Of a stretch of DNA of 5,494 nt, positions 1 to 4,699 are shown piece by piece. The translations under genes were made by a program, and so were the position numbers. Position 1 is the first letter of the stretch. The number at the start of each line of letters is the position of its first letter. Origin of the DNA: a bacterium (GTDB taxonomy: Bacteria > UBP18 > UBA7526); the NCBI GenBank assembly GCA_018903055.1, contig JAHIPW010000004.1:1-5494 (forward strand), written 5' to 3'. The notes below the pieces were generated by a model that saw only the letters and a list, made by a program, of their open reading frames with translations, was not told the DNA's origin and did not search any database.

Positions 1-626
1 CCCGCCGATTTCTTAAATTCCCCTATTCTAATGCAGCCGATCTTCTCCTCTGTCAGAAAAGAATAGGGAATGCTCTTTACTACAATCACGCCGCGAACGA
101 TAGTAAATTCCAGCGGCTCATCAACCCCTTCCCTCTCTATAGTCAGGGTAACCGAGGTTCCTTTTGGTCCCCTCATCTTCTTGACCGCATCCTGTAAGGT
201 GATGTCCTTGGTCGATTCTCCATCTATTTCCATAATTCTATCTCCAGCCTGGATCCCAGCTTCATATGCTGGAGTCCCCTCAATGGGGGAGACAACGGTA
301 AGCTGCCCATCCCTTATCCAGATACTTATCCCCAAACCCTCGAACTTCCCCTCAGTCTCGATCTGCATCTCCTTATAGGTCTCAGGGTCCATGAACTGAG
401 AGTAGGGGTCTAAGGTCTCCATCATCCCCTTCAGGGCCCCGTAGATGAGATCCTTGGTCTTCACTTCCTTAACATAATTTGACCTTACTAGAGAGAGGAC
501 CTTGGAGAAGATACCGATATACTTATAGGTCTCCCTTCTCTCGTCTACCTTACCAGATATCCCTCCTCCAACAATAAGGACCATCACAACCGTCAAAATA
601 ATAACTTTTATTCTTCTCTTCCTCAT
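1..626 (-). CDS. ctpA: Carboxyl-terminal processing protease, S41 family (CtpA), 3' part missing
   Basis: Periplasmic serine protease that trims or degrades envelope proteins after recognising C-terminal tails through its PDZ domain. 208 residues are visible; the gene runs off the left edge before the catalytic Ser/Lys region, so activity cannot be judged. A basic start (MRKRRIK) leads into one membrane or signal segment (about 7-24). The family N-terminal helical region follows, with the signature TLDPYSQFMDPE (71-82). A PDZ domain spans about 88-177 and contains FEGLGI, GTPAYEAGIQAGDRI and MRGPKGTSVTLTI. The first strand of the protease core (EKIGCIRIGEF) is the last part seen. Two in-frame ATGs occur at 632 and 626. 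The 626 start is preferred because the Shine-Dalgarno AAAGGAG lies 8 nt from it but only 2 nt from 632. It is the third gene of an ftsX-envC-ctpA cluster, an arrangement common in bacteria, with 132 nt separating it from envC. The family call is secure. Confidence 0.95.
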   Translation of the reverse strand, partial: MRKRRIKVIILTVVMVLIVGGGISGKVDERRETYKYIGIFSKVLSLVRSNYVKEVKTKDLIYGALKGMMETLDPYSQFMDPETYKEMQIETEGKFEGLGISIWIRDGQLTVVSPIEGTPAYEAGIQAGDRIMEIDGESTKDITLQDAVKKMRGPKGTSVTLTIEREGVDEPLEFTIVRGVIVVKSIPYSFLTEEKIGCIRIGEFKKSA

Positions 627-634
627 AACCATAT

Positions 635-641
635 CTCCTTT
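635..641 (-). promoter_or_regulatory. Ribosome binding site of ctpA (decides the start)
   Basis: AAAGGAG on the minus strand. It is 8 nt from the ATG at 626 and only 2 nt from the ATG at 632, so initiation at 626 is favoured. Confidence 0.7.
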
Positions 642-648
642 CTTTTAA

Positions 649-700
649 TCACAGATATTCACAGATTGTTTACAGATGGACATAGATCACGGATTAACAG
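649..700 (-). repeat. Degenerate ATCTGTG-type repeat cluster upstream of ctpA
   Basis: Read on the minus strand, this stretch is a string of related words: AATCCGTG, ATCTATG, ATCTGTA, AATCTGTG and ATATCTGTG, with spacers of a few bases. It ends next to the ctpA ribosome binding site. It is the same word family as the clusters at 3132-3165 and 3229-3269, but in the opposite orientation. No open frame or hairpin of note is seen in it. Confidence 0.7.
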
Positions 701-719
701 ACTTGATAGCTTCTGTTTT

Positions 720-767
720 CTACTTTCCTACTCTTCTTCTCTCCTACTTTTACACTTACTACTTTAT
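720..767 (+). repeat. Degenerate CTACTT heptamer-like tract over the envC stop codon
   Basis: The plus strand has a run of CTACTTT, CCTACTC, CCTACTT and CACTTACTACTT words, a decayed relative of the TACTTAY heptamer tandem that encodes the propeller protein's signal peptide at 4611-4645. Read on the minus strand it gives AAGTAGTAAGTG, and its first TAG (761-759) is the stop codon of envC. Confidence 0.55.
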
Positions 768-2048
768 TTCCTTAAGCCAATGCAGAGGATTTAAGGGGGC
801 GCCATCCTTTCTTATCTCAAAGTAAAGATAGGGTCCTTTTTTTGAAGCCGTTTGGCCCACCTTACCGATTACCTGCCCCCCCTCTACCTCCTGATTTTCT
901 TTAACCAGGATGCTATCCAAATGGGCATAGAGGGTATAATAACCTCCCCCATGAGCAATCATGACCATCTTTCCATACTCTCTCAACCCCGGGTTCTCCG
1001 ACCACTGGGCAAAGACCACTGTTCCCTTTGATACCGCCCACACCTCTACTCCTTGAGGCGCCTTAATATCAATTCCCTTATGAAAGGTATATGTCTTATA
1101 TTGAGGATGTTGATGCTTCCCATAGGTTTTGGTTACCTCGCGGCTTATGGTCGGCCAGGGAAGACGACCCTCTTTCTGTCTGAAGGCCAAAGAAGCAAGC
1201 CTCGCCTGCTCTACAGTCTCTCTCTTCTTAGCTTCTAAGTTTTTAATCAGGTTCTCCAGTTCCTTTGAGGCCTTCTCCAGTTCTCTGACTCTCTTCTCAT
1301 AGGCCGTCCTCTCTTGCTCTGTCTTGGTCAAGAGTGTTTCTTCTGTCTTCTTGTTCTTCTCTATTTCACCCTTTTTGGCCAAGGCCACCTCTTTAAAGGT
1401 AGTAATCTTTGTCCTTTTCTCCTCCAGACTCTTTTTCTCTCCTTCTATTCCCTTCTTTTTCTCTTCATCCCTGGCTAACTCATCAGCATCGCAGGAGGCA
1501 ATAATATTCATAGATTTTTTCTGCAGAATCTTTTGAGAAAAATTGTGGGGATAAGGGAGGCTCTTTCTCTTATAGATAACGATTAATCTTTCTCCCAGCG
1601 TACCCTGACTGGTTCTCACGTTTTCGGTCGCCGCTCCTAAGTCCTCTTCCTTCTTCTCTAATTTTTTCTTGGTCTCCCTTAGGTTTTCATTATAGATAAT
1701 AATCTCTTTCTTCTTTACTTCCAAATCCTTCTTGATTTTATCCAGTTTAATACGGAGATTCCTTTCCTGGATTCTTTTCTTCTCTAGCTCCTTCTTCTCG
1801 GTGGTAAGTTCTTTCTCTGCTTTCGTCTTCTCTTTCTCCTTCTCCTGAATCTCCTTGTCATATTCCTTAATCTTCTCCTCATAAAGAGCAAAAGCGGAGA
1901 CGCAGATGACCGCAGATAATAACATCAAGACGCAGATGACCGCAGACACCTTTTCGTAACGGGGTCTTCTACTCGTAACTCGTAACTCGTAACTCGTAAC
2001 CTGTAGTTTGCGGCCTGTAGCTTGTAGCCTGCAGCTTGTGTAATGCAT
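759..2048 (-). CDS. envC: EnvC-like murein hydrolase activator (coiled coil + degenerate LytM/M23)
   Basis: Periplasmic partner of FtsX that in known systems activates N-acetylmuramyl-L-alanine amidases to split septal peptidoglycan. 429 residues. The N-terminus has a basic n-region (1-34) and a hydrophobic core (35-50) ending in a signal-peptidase-like AFA|LYEEK at about 54. A long Lys/Glu-rich coiled coil (about 55-285) contains the family motif LGERLIVIYKR (151-161). A LytM/M23 domain covers about 297-425. H323 and D327 (HKGID) and H376 (YAHLD) remain, but the usual HxH is Y407-L-Y409 in GPYLYFEIRK, resembling the SLYFEIRR end of E. coli EnvC. Zinc catalysis is therefore unlikely, which fits an activator. 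The ATG lies 1 nt after the ftsX stop, with GGGGGAG 11 nt upstream, suggesting translational coupling. Residues 5-51 are largely encoded by short DNA repeats. Residues about 166-187 look read out of frame compared with relatives. The family call is firm; the exact start is less so. Confidence 0.92.
   Translation of the reverse strand: MHYTSCRLQATGRKLQVTSYELRVTSRRPRYEKVSAVICVLMLLSAVICVSAFALYEEKIKEYDKEIQEKEKEKTKAEKELTTEKKELEKKRIQERNLRIKLDKIKKDLEVKKKEIIIYNENLRETKKKLEKKEEDLGAATENVRTSQGTLGERLIVIYKRKSLPYPHNFSQKILQKKSMNIIASCDADELARDEEKKKGIEGEKKSLEEKRTKITTFKEVALAKKGEIEKNKKTEETLLTKTEQERTAYEKRVRELEKASKELENLIKNLEAKKRETVEQARLASLAFRQKEGRLPWPTISREVTKTYGKHQHPQYKTYTFHKGIDIKAPQGVEVWAVSKGTVVFAQWSENPGLREYGKMVMIAHGGGYYTLYAHLDSILVKENQEVEGGQVIGKVGQTASKKGPYLYFEIRKDGAPLNPLHWLKEIK
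1899..1946 (-). repeat. Two perfect 18-bp repeats encoding the EnvC signal-peptide core
   Basis: GACGCAGATGACCGCAGA (plus strand) occurs at 1899-1916 and again at 1929-1946, exactly 30 bp apart and therefore in the same reading frame. On the coding strand each copy encodes SAVICV, and together they give SAVICVLMLLSAVICV, the hydrophobic core of the signal peptide. The same ATCTGCG word is found in the non-coding clusters at 2979-3021 and 4700-4780. Confidence 0.93.
1971..2040 (-). repeat. Ten-unit heptamer tandem inside the 5' end of envC
   Basis: Plus-strand units in strict 7-nt register are: ACTCGTA four times, ACCTGTA, GTTTGCG, GCCTGTA, GCTTGTA, GCCTGCA and GCTTGTG. Four units are identical and the rest decay towards the gene start. 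Because 7 is not a multiple of 3, the protein repeats every 7 residues: SCRLQAT, GRKLQVT, SYELRVT. The coding-strand unit TACGAGT is open in all three frames, whereas the opposite strand contains TAA. Confidence 0.93.
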
Positions 2049-2049
2049 T

Positions 2050-2835
2050 TTATCTGATTCTCCCCCAAGAAAAGAGGCTTCCCAGTAAACCGAAGATTAA
2101 ACCAGCACCGAGAAGACCTAAGGCCATCTCTAAACTCATAAATGAGATTCCTTCCACTCTCAAAATCAATAAGCGATATATCCCATATAAAACGCCCAGG
2201 GCAAATAATGAAGTAAAGAGACCTTGCAGGATTCCCTGGCCAAGGAAATTCCCTCTTATCATCCAGATACTCTTTCCCTTCTCCTTTAATCTCTCTATTT
2301 TCTCCCTCGGTAACGTTAGTCTAAAGAGAAGGGAGACAACTATTAAAAGTCCCGGGCCAAGGACAACTCCCAGAATGAGGCCAACCATCCGTAAAAAAGA
2401 AGTAGCCCTGAAAAGTTCCTCTGCCTCTCTTCCACCATAGTCTGCCTCTTTAATCTCTGGATAGCCGGCCATTCTTTTTGAAATCTCTTTTATTACTCCT
2501 ATCTTTCTCTCAGTCTTAACAAGTAAGGAGGCCGGAAAGGGATTCTCTTTTAGAATATCCATCTCTTTCTCCAGGGCCTCCTCTTTCAAAAACTTCTCCA
2601 GGGCCTCCTCTTTTGAAGTATAGATAATCTCTTCCACTCCTTCCTGGATCATTATCTTATTATATAATCCCTCTACCTCATCTGGGCCAATGCCTTCTTT
2701 TAAGAAGGCAACTATTACCACCTCCTCTTCCCAACCAGAGATTATCTGGTCGATATTCTCTATTCCCACTAAAAAAACTCCCAGAATAATGAAAGAAATA
2801 AAGAGAGTCATCAAAAGTGACCAGTTTAACTTCAT
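2050..2835 (-). CDS. ftsX: Cell division protein FtsX
   Basis: Inner-membrane permease-like subunit of the FtsEX complex, which passes ATP-driven conformational change to a periplasmic cell-wall hydrolase activator. 261 residues. Segments: TM1 about 5-25; an extracytoplasmic domain about 26-143, beginning EEEVVIVAFLKEG and holding SKEEALEKF and the family motif ENPFPASLLV (97-106); TM2 about 147-172; a cytoplasmic loop REKIERLKEKGKSIWMIRGNFL (177-198) matching the family's REEIEIM..VGAT..FIRGPFL region; TM3 about 199-224; and TM4 about 235-257. The start at 2835 has AGGAGG 6 nt upstream. The TTG at 2859 is rejected because the Shine-Dalgarno would lie inside the coding sequence. The cytoplasmic N-terminus before TM1 is only about 4 residues, shorter than usual. 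No ftsE is seen next to it; the upstream DNA is about 420 bp of non-coding sequence. envC follows after 1 nt. Confidence 0.9.
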   Translation of the reverse strand: MKLNWSLLMTLFISFIILGVFLVGIENIDQIISGWEEEVVIVAFLKEGIGPDEVEGLYNKIMIQEGVEEIIYTSKEEALEKFLKEEALEKEMDILKENPFPASLLVKTERKIGVIKEISKRMAGYPEIKEADYGGREAEELFRATSFLRMVGLILGVVLGPGLLIVVSLLFRLTLPREKIERLKEKGKSIWMIRGNFLGQGILQGLFTSLFALGVLYGIYRLLILRVEGISFMSLEMALGLLGAGLIFGLLGSLFSWGRIR

Positions 2836-2841
2836 CCCGCT

Positions 2842-2847
2842 CCTCCT
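2842..2847 (-). promoter_or_regulatory. Ribosome binding site of ftsX
   Basis: AGGAGG, inside AAAAGGAGGAGC on the minus strand, sits 6 nt before the ATG at 2835. It is the strongest Shine-Dalgarno in the window and fixes the ftsX start there. Confidence 0.8.
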
Positions 2848-2978
2848 TTTGTAGTGCAATTTTTTATCGTAAATAGCATAGTATAGGTATCTCTATTGTA
2901 TCGATTTTGCAACGGATTACAAAGAGGGGCGGGATTCACTTCATACCTCCTTAAACGCCGATTGCTGCTGATTTTTTT

Positions 2979-3021
2979 ATCTGCGTTTATCTGCGCTTTG
3001 ATCTGCGATCATCTGCGTTTA
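2979..3021 (+). repeat. Cluster of four ATCTGCG words
   Basis: ATCTGCG occurs exactly at 2979, 2989, 3001 and 3011, separated by TTT, CTTTG and ATC and ending in TTTA. Spacing is 10, 12 and 10 nt, so this is an imperfect tandem rather than a CRISPR. The final ATCTGCGTTTA is identical to the copy at 4770-4780 that supplies a stop codon to the right-edge gene. Confidence 0.9.
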
Positions 3022-3046
3022 GTATATCACGCCTCCCAAGTATTGT

Positions 3047-3083
3047 CAAAAAGAGGTCTCTGAAAAAAGATTCAGAGTCCTCT
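3047..3083 (-). terminator. Second intrinsic-terminator-like hairpin
   Basis: On the minus strand AGAGG-A-CTCTGAA (3083-3071) pairs with TTCAGAG-A-CCTCT (3064-3052). This gives a 7-bp and a 5-bp helix separated by one A:A mismatch, with a 6-nt loop (3070-3065), and it runs directly into a T tract (3052-3048). It lies about 175 nt beyond the stop of the propeller gene and about 110 nt beyond the first terminator, so it is either a back-up or the end of a separate short transcript. Confidence 0.65.
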
Positions 3084-3131
3084 GATTACACTGATTATAA
3101 GAAGATTGCACCAATTACCTCGATGGTAAAG

Positions 3132-3165
3132 AAATCTGTGAAATCTGTATTTTATCTGTGAAATC
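3132..3165 (+). repeat. Cluster of AATCTGTG words
   Basis: The plus strand reads AAATCTGTG, AAATCTGTA, TTTTATCTGTG, AAATC: three ATCTGTG-like words at 9- to 12-nt spacing. This is the T-variant of the ATCTGCG family and resembles the cluster upstream of ctpA in the opposite orientation. Confidence 0.85.
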
Positions 3166-3166
3166 A

Positions 3167-3193
3167 AAGATTTCTGGCTTTTTCAGAAATCTT
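3167..3193. repeat. Perfect 10-bp inverted repeat
   Basis: AAGATTTCTG (3167-3176) and CAGAAATCTT (3184-3193) form a perfect 10-bp stem with a 7-nt loop GCTTTTT. No clean T tract follows on either strand, so it is recorded as a hairpin and not a terminator. It lies directly beyond the U tract of the terminator at 3195-3226. Confidence 0.75.
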
Positions 3194-3194
3194 C

Positions 3195-3226
3195 AAAAAG
3201 AAAGGCGCCCCTCTTCCTGGGCGCCT
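3195..3226 (-). terminator. Intrinsic terminator of the propeller gene
   Basis: AGGCGCCC (3226-3219 on the minus strand) pairs perfectly with GGGCGCCT (3210-3203) around an 8-nt loop. It is followed on the minus strand by a T-rich tail, TTTCTTTTT including the last stem base. It begins 32 nt after the stop codon of the propeller gene. It is a strong GC stem with a correctly placed U tract. Confidence 0.88.
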
Positions 3227-3228
3227 CT

Positions 3229-3269
3229 ATCTGTGCTAATCTGTGCTCTTATCCGTGCTAATCTGTGCT
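3229..3269 (+). repeat. Four ATCTGTGCT words over the 3' end of the propeller gene
   Basis: ATCTGTGCT at 3229, ATCTGTGCT at 3239, ATCCGTGCT at 3251 and ATCTGTGCT at 3261, at 10- to 12-nt spacing. The rightmost copy lies in the coding sequence, where its complement encodes the last residues STD, and the TAG stop (3260-3258) falls at the junction of two copies. Confidence 0.92.
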
Positions 3270-4676
3270 TTGGGACCAGAGATAAGGATTTGGTTTCTCG
3301 ACAGGCCTCTCCTTTCCGGAGGAGAGAATCTGTACCCCGGTACCATCGATATTCGTAATCCAGAAGTGATATTCTGTGCCTTCTATTGTCCAGAAAGCGA
3401 GATATCTTCCATCAGAAGAGAATTCCAGGCCTTCTAAAACTATTTTCTCCCTGGTCAACGCCACCTGATCCTCTCCCTCCTTATCCATGATCCATATATC
3501 ATTGGTATTCTTCTCCTCATCCGATTTAGTAAAGATAATCTTCTCCCCATTGGGTAGCCAGTTAGGATAATTACTGTTACTTCCTTCTGTTAATTGTCTG
3601 AGGTTGCTGCCGTCTGAATCGACCGCCCAGATATTATAATTCGCGAGAAAAAGAATTTGTCTTCCATCCGGAGAGAAGGAGAATTTATCCTCATTAAGTT
3701 CTATATCTCCACTCACTTTCTTCTTATCGCTTCCCTCATTGTCCATAATATAAAGAGCGCCCCCTATCGCATAGGCTATTTTCTTCCCATCTGAAGAGAA
3801 CTTGAAGCCCCAATCATTGCTCTCCCATCTATTCTTGGTCAAAGGCTTCTCTTCTTTTCCATCACTACTTGCCATCCAGATATCCAGAATCTTCTCCTTA
3901 CTCAATCTATTATAGAGAAGATAAGCACTATCTGGCGACCAAAGAAAGGGGCATCCCAGACCGAGGTTGCTCTTCTTGGGATTCTCTGGGGAGAATATCC
4001 TGGCCTCTGTCCCTTTCTCAATATCTACTACCCGGACCTCCCCATTCTTAGAAAGGAAGGCAACCTTCTTTCCATCTGGAGAGGGCAGAAACTCATGGGA
4101 GACCACTGCTTTCCCAGTGGTCAATGGTCTCTTGTCGTTACCATCTCTATTCATCATCCAGAGGTCGGAATCCAGTTCAAAGATAATTTTCTTATTCCCC
4201 TTTAGCCACATGGGCCCAAAGTAGTTACCTGCTTTTTTAGTGAGATTTCTTCTCCCGCTTCCATCAGCATTTGCTATCCAGATATTTTCTCTATCAATAT
4301 AGAGGAGCTGATCTATGGTGGAGAAACAAGAGATAGCCAAAGGCCTACCCTGGGCATCCTTAACTACAGTGCCCAGGGAAATGGTATAGGTAGTGGAAGG
4401 GATGAAATCCCTCTCTAAATGGAAGATTAGGGTCTTCTCCTGCCAGCTAAACTTTCCTTTCACTTGAGGCTCGATAGCAAAATTATCCTCTACGCTCTTT
4501 TTGTCCATCTCCTTACTGAAGGTAATCCTGATTAGGGTATCGGTCTTTACTTCCTGAACTCCTTTAGAAGGAGAGACAGAGACTATCTCCGGTGGCTGTG
4601 CCCCAACAGAATAAGTAGTAAGTAGTAAGTAATAAGTAGTAAGTACTAGAATAGTAAGTAAGCGCTTAATCTTCAT
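3258..4676 (-). CDS. Secreted Ig-like (SbsA-type) and TolB-like beta-propeller protein
   Basis: 472 residues. The signal peptide is about 1-26 (MKIKRLLTILVLTTYYLLLTTYSVGA|Q). An SbsA-type bacterial Ig-like domain (about 28-120) shows IVSVSPSKGVQEV, ITFSKEMDKKSVEDNF and ERDFIPSTTYTISLG. A propeller of PD40/TolB-type repeats follows from about 121 to 455, with about seven blades of the pattern xIWxxxxDGsxxxxLT...FSPDGxxIxF: starts near 131, 171, 213, 265, 307, 348 and 393, and a closing strand near 437 (HFWITNIDGTG). No enzymatic domain follows, so this is not a prolyl oligopeptidase. The likely role is binding or scaffolding in the periplasm or at the surface; the ligand is unknown, and it should not be equated with Tol-Pal TolB. 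The start at 4676 is the only one that retains a signal peptide; upstream lie AGGAG (2 nt away) and AAGG (8 nt away). It follows the right-edge gene by 101 nt and ends before a terminator. Confidence 0.88.
   Translation of the reverse strand: MKIKRLLTILVLTTYYLLLTTYSVGAQPPEIVSVSPSKGVQEVKTDTLIRITFSKEMDKKSVEDNFAIEPQVKGKFSWQEKTLIFHLERDFIPSTTYTISLGTVVKDAQGRPLAISCFSTIDQLLYIDRENIWIANADGSGRRNLTKKAGNYFGPMWLKGNKKIIFELDSDLWMMNRDGNDKRPLTTGKAVVSHEFLPSPDGKKVAFLSKNGEVRVVDIEKGTEARIFSPENPKKSNLGLGCPFLWSPDSAYLLYNRLSKEKILDIWMASSDGKEEKPLTKNRWESNDWGFKFSSDGKKIAYAIGGALYIMDNEGSDKKKVSGDIELNEDKFSFSPDGRQILFLANYNIWAVDSDGSNLRQLTEGSNSNYPNWLPNGEKIIFTKSDEEKNTNDIWIMDKEGEDQVALTREKIVLEGLEFSSDGRYLAFWTIEGTEYHFWITNIDGTGVQILSSGKERPVEKPNPYLWSQSTD
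4611..4660 (-). repeat. TACTTAY heptamer tandem encoding the propeller protein's signal peptide
   Basis: Five heptamers in strict register at 4611-4645 read RTAAGTA on the plus strand, or TACTTAY on the coding strand, followed to about 4660 by decayed units (AGTAAGTAAG). They encode the signal-peptide core LTTYYLLLTTYS with a 7-residue period. The unit is open in all three frames on the coding strand and contains TAG on the other strand. Confidence 0.93.
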
Positions 4677-4699
4677 CTCTCCTGCCTTTTGTTTCCATC

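Larger units (their letters stand above)
2836..3257. other. Non-coding, repeat- and hairpin-rich spacer between the propeller gene and ftsX
   Basis: No convincing gene of normal size lies in these 422 bases. They hold, from right to left, two terminator-like hairpins and a third plain hairpin, three repeat clusters (listed separately), and an AT-rich stretch at about 2860-2912 just upstream of ftsX. The ftsX operon promoter should lie here. Minus-strand -10-like words are TACAAT (2900-2895) and TATACT (2885-2880). TTGCAA (2912-2907) resembles a -35 box but is 21 nt from TATACT and too close to TACAAT, so no promoter is called. A 35-codon GTG reading frame (2939-2832) overlaps the ftsX ATG and is discussed as a finding. 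Confidence 0.6.

Noticed and set aside
759-1082. Active M23 zinc endopeptidase
   Set aside because: The HxH motif needed for the metal and catalysis is replaced by YLY, and the ftsX linkage points to an activator.
2036-2440. Plus-strand reading frames, including 70-378, 1053-1238, 1324-1536, 2036-2440, 3158-3437, 3869-4224 and 4811-5302
   Set aside because: Each lies opposite a well-supported minus-strand gene or a repeat cluster, has low-complexity Ser/Leu/Phe-rich translation mirroring Lys/Glu-rich coding DNA, and shows no family motif.
2836-2859. FtsX start at the TTG at 2859
   Set aside because: It would place the strong AGGAGG ribosome binding site inside the coding sequence; the ATG at 2835 is 6 nt from it and starts directly at the membrane segment.
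2880-2912. Sigma-70 promoter of ftsX with TTGCAA and TATACT
   Set aside because: The spacer would be 21 nt, and the alternative -10 TACAAT lies only 6 nt from TTGCAA. The region is a plausible promoter location but no box pair is convincing.
3167-3193. Third intrinsic terminator
   Set aside because: The stem is perfect but AT-rich and lacks a clean T tract on either strand; kept only as an inverted repeat.
2979-3269. CRISPR array
   Set aside because: The repeated words are only 7-9 nt, spacers are 1-5 nt and not unique-sequence spacers of regular length, and no cas gene is present.
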